Source: Acinetobacter celticus (GTDB taxonomy: Bacteria > Pseudomonadota > Gammaproteobacteria > Pseudomonadales > Moraxellaceae). From it: a stretch of DNA of 64,000 bases. Shown here in pieces: positions 56,344 to 64,000 of the stretch. How positions within the stretch are numbered: position 1 is the stretch's first letter; each line of letters opens with the position of its first letter. The notes beneath the pieces are model-generated. The model had not been told where the DNA came from. It saw only the letters and a program-made list of their open reading frames with translations, and did not search any database. Where the stretch lies: NCBI RefSeq assembly GCF_001707755.1, contig NZ_MBDL01000001.1:248001-312000 (forward strand), read 5' to 3'. The translations under genes were made by a program, and so were the position numbers.

Positions 56344-58821
56344 CTATTGTGATTTTTTCCGATCATAACATATTGAATATCCAGTCCCATTACTACAGTC
56401 TGCTTGCAACTTTGTTGCAGACGTCACCCCTAAATAATCATGCATATTATCAGGGGTTAATCGAATGGTTTCATAAGACGTTACTGGAGTCGCTAAGCTA
56501 CCAACATCTAACAAATTACTTTGTGCTTTGGGTACCGCCATAACGGTCTTTTTCTCAGTCTTTCCCACCGGAGCCGTCGGCTTCACCTCAATCTTTTTCT
56601 CTGTTTGAGGTACTGAACGAGCAGGTGTCACACTTTGGCGCTGTATTGGTGGTTCAATGGCCACAGGTGTAGAGATGGTTGCTGGTTGCGTGACTGTAGC
56701 AGAAGGCACTTTTTGATAACTGGTTTTTCCTGCATTAACAGGCAACTTGGATACAGGAATACGCTGCTGATAGACATCTTCAATATTTTCAGGCAATTTT
56801 GCAAAATTACCATCTTGATCTAAGGCCAATTGCAAACTATATAACTGACTATAACGTTGTTGAGAGAGTGCTCGTACTTCTTTTGCATCTCCGACAATGG
56901 TGGGATGAATAAAAATAAGTAAATTGCGTTTTGTATTCGATTTTCCATCTGAACGGAATAAACGCCCTAGACCAGGGATAGCCCCCAAACCGGGTACAGA
57001 TTGGCGCGAATACGCAGTATTATCTGAAATCAAACCACCCAATACAATAATCTGTCCGTGTTCAGCCAAAATTGCAGTTTTGATTGCACGCTTACTGGTG
57101 ACCAAATCCTGCGCTTGCCCCTTACTGGCTTTGACGTCTGAAACTTCTTGTTCGACCTCTAAACGCACCGAACCGCCCTCACCAATATGAGGAACGACCT
57201 TCAAGGTAATCCCGACATCTTTACGTTCAATGGAAGTATAAGGATTGGCTGTCCCTCCTGCTGTGGTCACCGACCCTGTCACAAAGGGAACATTTTCACC
57301 AACCACAATATAGGCTTCTTCATTATCCATAGTCAAAATAGACGGTGTAGACAATAAGTTAGATTTTGTTGTTTCTTTTAAGGCCTGAATCATAGCGCCA
57401 TACAGTTTACGAGAACCATCTGCACTTTCTTTATAATCACCCAAAATTAACGATGAGCCTGTACCAAGAGCACCAGCTGCGCCTGCAGCACCACCCGTTA
57501 AATAGCCCGCCGCAATATTTTTCAAACTTGAACCAATATTGTCAAAGTTAATCAGGCCGACACCGCTATTCAAATCACCTAACGCCCACTGTACACCCAA
57601 CTGATCGGTGTCACTGCCTTCAACTTCAATAATTGCTGCTTCAATCAGCACTTGCTGACGGCGAATATCCAGTTGCAGAATTGCCGATTCAATTTCCCGC
57701 ATCAGTTGCGGATCTGCCTTGACCAATAAAGAATTTTGCGTAGTATCGGCAATAATACTCACTCCATTGCCACTAAAACTACTAATGGCATTTTGATTAT
57801 TATTGTTCGTACCTGAATTTAGATTAATTCCTGTCGATGAACCTGATGATGAATGCTCAGAATTCGAGTTGCTCATCATATTGTTGTTTGCATTATTCGA
57901 ACTTGACGATGAACCACTTGAACTGGAATTTGATGACGACGATACCGCCTGCCCAGTCACTAAACCTTGTAATATTTCTGCTAAATTTTTTGCACTTGCA
58001 TATTTTAAACGAAAAACTTTCAACCCACCTAGGCGGTCTGCAGATGGTGTATCCAAAGTTTCAATCATTTGGCGAATGCGCTTTCGAGTTTGCGTATCAC
58101 CTTTAATAATAATTCGATTGGTGCGGTTGTCCGCAATAATTCGAACACGTGCCCCTTTTAAATCTTTTGCTGAGCCTGTAGAAGTCATCGACTCTAATAA
58201 GCCAATCATTTCTGTCGCTTGACTCGATTGAAGCGTCACTGCCTCAATGTCATTTTGCCCTGTGCCATCTAAATTACGAACAATCGTTTCAAGTTGATAA
58301 ATATTACTTGCGCGGTCTGAAACAATTAACGCATTGGTTCCTCCCACTGCCGATAAATGGGCAAACTGTGGCATCAAAGGGCGTAAAGCAGGAATCAAAT
58401 CATTGGCATTGGTGTTTTCTAGCCAAATAACCCGCGTCACCACCTGATCACCACTGGCACGGTGTCTTGCATCGTATGGAATGCCCGAACTTTTCACATT
58501 ACTGTCGGGAACGAGTTTTATGGCATTACCCGATGGAATAGCCACCACCCCGTTAACATTTAAGACCCCAAGAAATAGATCATAGACTTCATTCTTATTC
58601 AGTGCCTTATTGGATATAACCGTTACGTTTCCACGTACACGCGGATCGACTGCGAAGTTTTTACCAGTAATATCAGCAACTTCATTAATAAATGCAGTGA
58701 GGTCGGCATCTCGTAAATTAATTTTCCATGTCTGTGCGTAGCTTGCTGTACTGGCCATTGCAACTAAAGGTGCTAAAGCGTATGCAGCAAATATCGGTCG
58801 ATTATTCTTAAATAAAGCCAT
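56344..58821 (-). CDS. gspD: Type II secretion system secretin GspD
   Basis: GspD forms the outer-membrane channel of the type II secretion system. The 825-residue product has a signal peptide (1-29), N0-N3 domains, and the secretin core with VPFVTGS, the C-terminal VPGLGAIPGLGRLFR and NLLIFIHPTIV. A Ser/Asn-rich insert of about 57 residues (294-350) interrupts the N3 region. The tail is longer than in E. coli (about 650 residues in total) and ends with two cysteines (809 and 818). It is downstream of gspC and gspN; the rest of the system lies elsewhere, as usual in Acinetobacter. Confidence 0.96.
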   Translation of the reverse strand: MALFKNNRPIFAAYALAPLVAMASTASYAQTWKINLRDADLTAFINEVADITGKNFAVDPRVRGNVTVISNKALNKNEVYDLFLGVLNVNGVVAIPSGNAIKLVPDSNVKSSGIPYDARHRASGDQVVTRVIWLENTNANDLIPALRPLMPQFAHLSAVGGTNALIVSDRASNIYQLETIVRNLDGTGQNDIEAVTLQSSQATEMIGLLESMTSTGSAKDLKGARVRIIADNRTNRIIIKGDTQTRKRIRQMIETLDTPSADRLGGLKVFRLKYASAKNLAEILQGLVTGQAVSSSSNSSSSGSSSSSNNANNNMMSNSNSEHSSSGSSTGINLNSGTNNNNQNAISSFSGNGVSIIADTTQNSLLVKADPQLMREIESAILQLDIRRQQVLIEAAIIEVEGSDTDQLGVQWALGDLNSGVGLINFDNIGSSLKNIAAGYLTGGAAGAAGALGTGSSLILGDYKESADGSRKLYGAMIQALKETTKSNLLSTPSILTMDNEEAYIVVGENVPFVTGSVTTAGGTANPYTSIERKDVGITLKVVPHIGEGGSVRLEVEQEVSDVKASKGQAQDLVTSKRAIKTAILAEHGQIIVLGGLISDNTAYSRQSVPGLGAIPGLGRLFRSDGKSNTKRNLLIFIHPTIVGDAKEVRALSQQRYSQLYSLQLALDQDGNFAKLPENIEDVYQQRIPVSKLPVNAGKTSYQKVPSATVTQPATISTPVAIEPPIQRQSVTPARSVPQTEKKIEVKPTAPVGKTEKKTVMAVPKAQSNLLDVGSLATPVTSYETIRLTPDNMHDYLGVTSATKLQADCSNGTGYSICYDRKKSQ

Positions 58822-58860
58822 GAACTCTGATACTTCCTAACCTACTAAGGTGATGACACA

Positions 58861-59709
58861 TCACTTAAAATCCTGTTGTACGGTCATCACTTGATCACCA
58901 CGTTTGATTTCCAGTCTCACCTGACCTTCGTGGCGAGCTTGTTCTAATAATTGTGCTTCAGTCTGCCCTTGCCCCACAGTTTGCCCATTTAAAGACATAA
59001 TGCGATCACCAGGTTGTAAGCCCAACTTATTTCTTAATGCCACAGGCGTGCGTGCTGTAACTTCAAAACCGCCACCAGCCGTCGCACTCACCCCCATTTC
59101 TTGTAAATATTGTTCACGATTTTCTTGAATTCGTTGTACCGCTTGACCCAGTGCATTGGGCATAGCTTGATTGTCTGAGTTATTGTGCTGATTATTGTTA
59201 GCTGGCGAATTGGAACCATTTAAAGGAACAATCGGCTGATTCAAACCATTTTCAATACCCTTAAATGCCAACTCGCGGACTGCACCGCTTTGGCTCCGTA
59301 AAATCACCTTATCCCAATACACTTCAGAAACGCGATAAGATGACCCTTCGACAATATCTCCAACACGATAACGTTCAGCCACCTCATTCACTTTAATGAC
59401 CGCAGATGAATACTGACTGGGATAACCGACAACCACGCCTTGAAGTATCATATTTAATTGTTCATCGGCACTCGATGCACGCCCAACTTCTTGGAATAAT
59501 GAAAAAGCACCAATATTGGGAACTTGAATTTGCTGAGAACCCAATTCCACACGTTGCAGTTGTAAAGCCTGTGGCGGCGCTACAAGCAACCATAGCATAG
59601 AGGCCATTTTCCAGCACAAACAAAGAATTAGAACGGCAAGCACTACTGGTGCCAAGCGATCTATACTCTGCACATTATATTGCTTCAAATTGTCGATCCA
59701 ATCGCGCAT
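58861..59709 (-). CDS. gspC: Type II secretion system protein GspC
   Basis: GspC is the inner-membrane protein that links the T2SS platform to the secretin. The 282-residue product has one membrane helix (about 19-43), a homology-region domain (about 60-150), an Asn-rich linker and a C-terminal PDZ domain (GLQPGDRIMSLNGQTV, about 205-280). Its ATG overlaps the gspN stop in TGATG, so translation is coupled. It lies upstream of gspD. Confidence 0.93.
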   Translation of the reverse strand: MRDWIDNLKQYNVQSIDRLAPVVLAVLILCLCWKMASMLWLLVAPPQALQLQRVELGSQQIQVPNIGAFSLFQEVGRASSADEQLNMILQGVVVGYPSQYSSAVIKVNEVAERYRVGDIVEGSSYRVSEVYWDKVILRSQSGAVRELAFKGIENGLNQPIVPLNGSNSPANNNQHNNSDNQAMPNALGQAVQRIQENREQYLQEMGVSATAGGGFEVTARTPVALRNKLGLQPGDRIMSLNGQTVGQGQTEAQLLEQARHEGQVRLEIKRGDQVMTVQQDFK

Positions 59710-60452
59710 CAGAAGCTCCCTTTCAATAAGGGTTGACGCGAACTGATTGCATAGGTATCTAAACCCGCTTTCCCGTTATATGAAGGAATATTTAACAATA
59801 AGCGCTGAGTCAGCTGAACGTCCATCATGAGTGTTGCATCAAGCTGTACATTCATCATTTTTTGTTCACGTGCATCACGTATATCAAATTTTAAATTACC
59901 TGCGTCATCGCTAAGTGTCCCCATCAATGCAGGAACGGTCATTCGCTCTTGACGCTGTGCAAAGGTATACAGTAATTCACCACCTGCCCATTGCAATTGC
60001 CCATCCGCTTGGCTAAAACCCTGCGTCTTTTTATATTTGAATGCAATTTCTTTCAGTTGAATCGCATTATTTGGCCATTGCCAATCTGCCAACGTTTTTA
60101 AGGTTTCTGGGGCCACTTGACCATTCAGTGATTCGACAATCAAGGTTTGACCCAAACCGTAGCCTACAATCCCTGCTAATTTAGTATTGCCACTGTGTAC
60201 TTCAATATTTGCACCCAAACGCAATAGCAGTAAATCGAATGGTCTGGTTTTCCAGCTCAAGGAACCACGCAGTTGTCCTTTATTCCAATCTGCTTGTCCG
60301 CGCCAGATATTGCCACTAATATTGTGTAATGTTTGATTGTTTTTATAAAATTTTGAAATCAGCCATGCTGCTGGTATTTGCAGCATAACAAAAATTAAAA
60401 ATGTGAGGACAGCAAAGATCAGCCATCGAATTTGTTTTGGCTTATTGCTCAT
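59709..60452 (-). CDS. gspN: Type II secretion system protein GspN
   Basis: GspN is an inner-membrane protein found in part of T2SS gene sets. The 247-residue product has one N-terminal membrane helix (about 10-31) and a periplasmic beta-rich domain with SGNIWRGQADWNKGQLRG and WKTRPF patterns typical of this family. It is the first gene of gspN-gspC-gspD. Its role is accessory and poorly defined. Confidence 0.85.
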   Translation of the reverse strand: MSNKPKQIRWLIFAVLTFLIFVMLQIPAAWLISKFYKNNQTLHNISGNIWRGQADWNKGQLRGSLSWKTRPFDLLLLRLGANIEVHSGNTKLAGIVGYGLGQTLIVESLNGQVAPETLKTLADWQWPNNAIQLKEIAFKYKKTQGFSQADGQLQWAGGELLYTFAQRQERMTVPALMGTLSDDAGNLKFDIRDAREQKMMNVQLDATLMMDVQLTQRLLLNIPSYNGKAGLDTYAISSRQPLLKGSF

Positions 60453-60550
60453 CCCACCCCAACCAATATTTCAATTATTCTTCCCTAAAACTCTAGTTCT
60501 TTTATCCTTACATTATGCACACTTTTTCGGTGTCGCCAATTCAAAGATAT

Positions 60551-60582
60551 AAAAAAACCAAGCCGTATTGCTTGGTTTTTTT
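60551..60582. terminator. Bidirectional terminator after the H-NS-like gene
   Basis: The stem AAAAAACCAAGC / GCTTGGTTTTTT with a 6-nt loop lies about 45 bases beyond the stop of the minus-strand H-NS-like gene. Confidence 0.95.
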
Positions 60583-60626
60583 ATATTAATCCGACTTCAT
60601 GACAAGCCAGTGACGCTCAAGTAGCT

Positions 60627-60950
60627 TTAGATTAAAAAACTCTCTAACTTCGCACCTTTTTCCAACTCTGCAACCAACCAGCGTGGTTGTTTACCACGAC
60701 CCGTCCAAGTGTCTTCTGGGTTAGCTTTGCTACGATAACGTGGCTCTACAGACTTACGCGTGGTTTTTTTACGTTTGCTTGTACCAAATTCTAAAATCTG
60801 TTCAATGCTCAGACCAAGGTTTTCTGCAATTGCTAAAATTTGTGTATAAGCATCTTCAATTGCTTGGTCTTTTTTAGAAGCAATTAACACTTCAGCTTCA
60901 ATTTGTAACTTCTTCAACTCTTCAACAGATAGATTACTGATGTCTGGCAT
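60627..60950 (-). CDS. H-NS histone family DNA-binding protein
   Basis: The 107-residue protein has an N-terminal coiled coil for oligomerisation (about 8-50), a basic linker (KRKKTTRKS) and a C-terminal domain with YRSKANPEDTWTGRGKQPRW, the H-NS signature. The TGRGKQPRW core binds the AT-rich minor groove and silences genes. AAGGA lies nine bases before the ATG. It is a single gene with its own terminator, likely the main H-NS of the cell. Confidence 0.95.
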   Translation of the reverse strand: MPDISNLSVEELKKLQIEAEVLIASKKDQAIEDAYTQILAIAENLGLSIEQILEFGTSKRKKTTRKSVEPRYRSKANPEDTWTGRGKQPRWLVAELEKGAKLESFLI

Positions 60951-61097
60951 GATATTCAGTCCTTAAAACGGATTTATATTATTTTGTTTCTTAAAACAGA
61001 CCCATCATATTTATATTAATAAAAATATTCAATATATAAATGAGCTGTAAAACAACAATCCAACAGTTCAACTAAATAAAACCACGAAAGCCATATT

Positions 61098-61526
61098 TTA
61101 AACTGTATGCTGCACCCGCCATTCAATCTCTTTTATTTTATGCCGAATATTTTCAGGTATTGGGGTTTTCTTCATATTCATTTTATCAACACAAACAATC
61201 ACCGCCTCACCAATCGCAACATTATTTTGCTGCGCTGTACTCCATAATACATAACTCATTCGAATTGCACTATTCCGAAGCTCTTCAATACGAACACCTA
61301 TTTTCAATTGATCTGGATAGACCACTGGACTTAAGTATTTACACTGACTAGATGCCACGACTGTATAAACATCTTGCTCAAAGATATTCAACTGATCAAA
61401 ATAACAAATCCGCGCACTTTCTATATAACGATAATAAACCGTGTTATTTACATGCCCAAAAGCATCCATATCACCCCAAGCGACATTTTGATTATATATG
61501 ACTGGGTAGTCGATTAATTCCATCAT
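61098..61526 (-). CDS. Acyl-CoA thioesterase, 4HBT hotdog family
   Basis: The 142-residue protein has the 4HBT-type signature WGDMDAFGHVNNTVYYRYIESAR, with the catalytic Asp and the following His-Val-Asn-Asn. It probably hydrolyses an acyl-CoA in the cytosol. GGA lies seven bases upstream of the first ATG; a second ATG follows at codon 2. It starts 12 bases after the hemY stop and could share its transcript. The substrate is unknown. Confidence 0.88.
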   Translation of the reverse strand: MMELIDYPVIYNQNVAWGDMDAFGHVNNTVYYRYIESARICYFDQLNIFEQDVYTVVASSQCKYLSPVVYPDQLKIGVRIEELRNSAIRMSYVLWSTAQQNNVAIGEAVIVCVDKMNMKKTPIPENIRHKIKEIEWRVQHTV

Positions 61527-61538
61527 GGTCTTTTCCAG

Positions 61539-62732
61539 TTATATTTTCATTTCTACAAAATTTGAATTATTTTCAAAGATTAAATTTAACTGTTTGATTA
61601 AATCATCACGACCCAATAAAGTCGATTTAATTCTTAAATAGCTCATCAGCACATCATCAGGATATAAATCTAATAAAGCCTGCGCTTCACTTAAACGTCC
61701 TGTTGCTTCAAAAACATGCCATTTTGTAAAACTAAAAACAGGTAAAGCAGGATACTTTTCTTCCCACGCATTAATATGATTTTCAATATCTGCATAATCT
61801 GGTTGCTGTTTCAGTAATTGCTGTTGAAACCATAAGTAAAAGACTTCCTGATTAAACTGCTCTGCCAATAAATGTACGCTCAGCTGTTCATGTGCCTCAC
61901 TCATTTCTGGCATCCGCGCCAGTATTTTAAGCCACAAGACTTTAATATTAAAATGACGGTTAAAGATTTGATCGCTTAACCCGTGATAACGTTCTTTTAG
62001 TAGTTCTAAATCATCAACATCGGCCAAATCAAAAGCCTCTAACAAGCGCTCTAACCAAACTTGTTTAGTAACCTCATCTAAATGGCCATATTTGGTTGAA
62101 CGTAAATACATCCATGGAAATTGGAGTACAAACTGTCCCCACAGTGCAGTTAAACGTTGTTCATAGGCTGTACGAACTTTATATAACCACGGTGAAAGTT
62201 CATGTTGATTCAAAAACTCTAAATGAGTTAAAGCTTTCTCACCATCTTGTTGTGCTAAATACACTTCAATCCGTTGCAATTCAGCAAGTTCAAAAGCCAT
62301 TGGGTTGGTTGTATTTAAGGCAGTCAGTGCCTCATTATATTCTTGACGCATCCAATATAAACGTGCATCCATAATCCCTTTTAATAGTCCAGATTCAGTA
62401 AACATTTGCTGGATAAAATGACGCTGATCTTGTGTTGCATTTAATAACCAAACCACCGCCAACTGTTCATATGGATGAAGTTGATTAAAACTAAAAACAT
62501 TTTCACGCTTACGCTTTTCACGACTCAAATAGCGCTTAGCGAGCAACCAAAGTATCTGCCCGATAAAACTTAGAAGCGCTAATAAAAGAATAAAAAACCA
62601 AAGATTGGTTTGAATTTGCCATTCACGCCAATATAAATAAACATAGCCAGGGCCATAGCCAAAACTGAGCACACTAAATAATGCAACAACCAGCAAACTC
62701 AGGAATAAATACGCGAGTAAAATTTGTTTCAT
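61539..62732 (-). CDS. hemY: HemY-like inner-membrane protein
   Basis: HemY is an inner-membrane protein of the hem operon whose exact role is unclear. The 397-residue product has two N-terminal membrane helices (about 3-25 and 42-64) and a soluble region made of helical TPR-like repeats. It begins six bases after the hemX stop. The order hemD-hemX-hemY agrees with this family. Confidence 0.9.
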   Translation of the reverse strand: MKQILLAYLFLSLLVVALFSVLSFGYGPGYVYLYWREWQIQTNLWFFILLLALLSFIGQILWLLAKRYLSREKRKRENVFSFNQLHPYEQLAVVWLLNATQDQRHFIQQMFTESGLLKGIMDARLYWMRQEYNEALTALNTTNPMAFELAELQRIEVYLAQQDGEKALTHLEFLNQHELSPWLYKVRTAYEQRLTALWGQFVLQFPWMYLRSTKYGHLDEVTKQVWLERLLEAFDLADVDDLELLKERYHGLSDQIFNRHFNIKVLWLKILARMPEMSEAHEQLSVHLLAEQFNQEVFYLWFQQQLLKQQPDYADIENHINAWEEKYPALPVFSFTKWHVFEATGRLSEAQALLDLYPDDVLMSYLRIKSTLLGRDDLIKQLNLIFENNSNFVEMKI

Positions 62733-62738
62733 ATATGA

Positions 62739-63572
62739 TTACCCAAGTAAAGCGCGTGTATTTAAAGCCGGTACAGTATTGGCAGGGATTTTTTTCAGTT
62801 CACTTAAGCGCTGAATAAAATATTGAGTTTTAGCATCAGGGAGTTGCTTAAGGGTTTGAATCACTCCTGTTAGTTCTTGCTGAAATGCAATATATTGGCC
62901 TTTTTGCAGTTGTTGCTGGGCAAGCATTAAACCCAATTGAGCTTCTTTTAAAATAATCGCGCGTTGCATTAATACGGCATTGGGTTGTTGTACTGACTCA
63001 ATTTGAATCCAACGTCGCCAAAAAGAGTGTTCTGGTTGCGGTTCTGGCTGGGTATATTGGTTTTTTATTTCTTGTGCAATCGCTAGATCAATTTGATCTA
63101 GAACAGTTTTAATTTTATTTTGTTGTTCCAAATTAGCCTGAACAAATTGCATCACGATCTTTTGGTCTTTTGTTAGAACTTGGTGCAAGCTGGCTTTTAA
63201 TGCAGGTGCAAGTTCATAGGTATGAACATCTAAATTCAGCTGATTCAGTTTATCTACGGCAAAAGAATACTGTTGTTGTTGCAAAGCAAATTCAACCAAA
63301 TCTAATTGCTGTGCAATTAAAACCGTGGGTTGTAGTCCTCCAACAACAGATACCGTATTGGCACTTGTGGTATTTCCCTCCACTGGTGCAACACCACTTA
63401 ATTGGCGGTTTATAGCAGCCAACTGATCATTCAAACTCGCATTGCGTTGCTCAAGTGCGCTCTGTTGCTGTATCAATGTGTCCTGCCCCACGCTCAGCTG
63501 ATGTAAATCAAAACTGATTTTTACCACCCACAGCACACTCAAAACCAATAAGAGAACTAGCAATTTTTTCAT
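62739..63572 (-). CDS. hemX: Uroporphyrinogen-III C-methyltransferase family protein HemX
   Basis: HemX is an inner-membrane protein encoded with hemD. Despite the family name, no methyltransferase motif is visible. The 277-residue product has one N-terminal membrane helix (about 3-20), then a coiled coil (ALEQRNASLNDQLAAINRQL) and a helical domain. Its ATG overlaps the hemD stop in ATGA, so it is coupled to hemD. It is shorter than in enterobacteria but typical for Acinetobacter. Confidence 0.88.
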   Translation of the reverse strand: MKKLLVLLLVLSVLWVVKISFDLHQLSVGQDTLIQQQSALEQRNASLNDQLAAINRQLSGVAPVEGNTTSANTVSVVGGLQPTVLIAQQLDLVEFALQQQQYSFAVDKLNQLNLDVHTYELAPALKASLHQVLTKDQKIVMQFVQANLEQQNKIKTVLDQIDLAIAQEIKNQYTQPEPQPEHSFWRRWIQIESVQQPNAVLMQRAIILKEAQLGLMLAQQQLQKGQYIAFQQELTGVIQTLKQLPDAKTQYFIQRLSELKKIPANTVPALNTRALLG

Positions 63573-64000
63573 GGAGTTCCTTGCACAACGTCAATTTGCT
63601 TCAAAATAGATTCCATTCGTAAATCTTGTAACTGAAAATAAGAAAAAGTATAAGAATAGGTCTGCTGATAGCGTGCCAACAATTGGGCTAAACGCTCACC
63701 CAAAACTAAAAAATGCGCACGATTCAATACATCAGGGTGATTTGAAATCAATGTTAACCAATTGATCCAACTAGCTTCACTGGTCACGAGCATACAATAA
63801 CGCCCTGCTTGCTGAAGCCGTAAAAGATTTTTTGTCAGTATTTTTGAAGCTTGTTCAGGACATTGTCTTCGATATAAGACAAAATTTAATACCTGTACAC
63901 CCTTTGCCTGTAGCGACTCCATCATAAATTGTCGCCCACCCTCACCGCGCCAAAAAGCCATGCATGTGGGTGTATGCCACTGATTTAAAATGGGCAAAGC
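63569..64000 (-). CDS. hemD: Uroporphyrinogen-III synthase (C-terminal part, cut by window edge)
   Basis: HemD cyclises hydroxymethylbilane to uroporphyrinogen III in haem synthesis. The visible 144 codons cover the C-terminal half (family length about 250), including the LVTSEASW and LVLGERLAQL motifs of the second lobe. The N-terminus is beyond 64000; the ATG visible near 63997 is internal. It overlaps hemX by ATGA. hemC is expected just upstream, outside the window. Confidence 0.9.
   Translation of the reverse strand, partial: ALPILNQWHTPTCMAFWRGEGGRQFMMESLQAKGVQVLNFVLYRRQCPEQASKILTKNLLRLQQAGRYCMLVTSEASWINWLTLISNHPDVLNRAHFLVLGERLAQLLARYQQTYSYTFSYFQLQDLRMESILKQIDVVQGTP

Noticed and set aside
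56349..58222. Plus-strand frames opposite gspD
   Set aside because: They mirror the gspD coding sequence, including its Ser/Asn-rich insert, and have no independent support.

Overview
The window is a contiguous piece of an Acinetobacter (Moraxellaceae) chromosome. The gene content and order point there: recC-recB-recD, a two-domain polyphosphate:AMP phosphotransferase, ubiE-ubiJ-ubiB, ompR-envZ, htpG, a tRNA-tuf-tRNA(Trp)-secE-nusG-rplKAJL-rpoBC block, trpE next to a phosphoglycolate phosphatase, gspN-gspC-gspD, and hemD-hemX-hemY. The AT-rich codon use and the closeness of the protein sequences to known Acinetobacter families agree. The species cannot be fixed by eye.

Layout. Positions 1-840 hold no convincing gene, only hairpins, terminators and short repeated motifs. 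0.84-10.6 kb is a minus-strand recC-recB-recD operon. 10.8-18.9 kb holds a DUF697-like gene, polyphosphate:AMP phosphotransferase, an FFLEELY-motif protein, the ubiquinone genes ubiE-ubiJ-ubiB, a patatin-like lipase and a small membrane protein. 18.9-24.3 kb holds tex, then ompR and envZ separated by 427 bp packed with inverted repeats. 24.5-26.9 kb holds a CoA-transferase and a FrnE-type DsbA protein. 26.9-31.3 kb is the least familiar part: a frameshifted dodecin relic, a 75-aa glycine-zipper protein, a 62-aa secreted protein, a 59-aa plus 509-aa gene pair whose larger product carries twelve Asp-Val dipeptides encoded by a perfect hexanucleotide repeat, and a 376-aa outer-membrane protein. 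31.4-38.8 kb holds htpG, an LprI-like protein, OmpW, an ion antiporter, an Asp-nucleophile alpha/beta hydrolase, a DUF4442 relic with two in-frame stops, a glycine-zipper lipoprotein and a periplasmic protein.

39-53.2 kb is the gene-expression core, all on the minus strand: four tRNAs (Thr-TGT, Tyr-GTA, Gly-TCC, Thr-GGT), tuf, tRNA-Trp, secE, nusG, rplK, rplA, rplJ, rplL, rpoB, rpoC. It shows a strong tRNA-operon promoter, an L10-type leader, an attenuator hairpin between rplL and rpoB, and palindromic repeats between rpoB and rpoC. 53.3-64 kb continues on the minus strand with trpE, gph, an FHA protein, gspD-gspC-gspN, an H-NS-like protein, a thioesterase, and hemY-hemX-hemD (hemD cut by the window edge).

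I see no insertion sequence, prophage, CRISPR array or rRNA gene. Most of the window is conserved housekeeping DNA. The most unusual signals are the repeat-bearing unknown genes at 28.3-31.3 kb, the two gene relics, and palindromic repeat elements lying inside two conserved operons (ompR/envZ and rpoB/rpoC). Several start codons were revised from the longest open frame using Shine-Dalgarno spacing; each case is explained in its entry.
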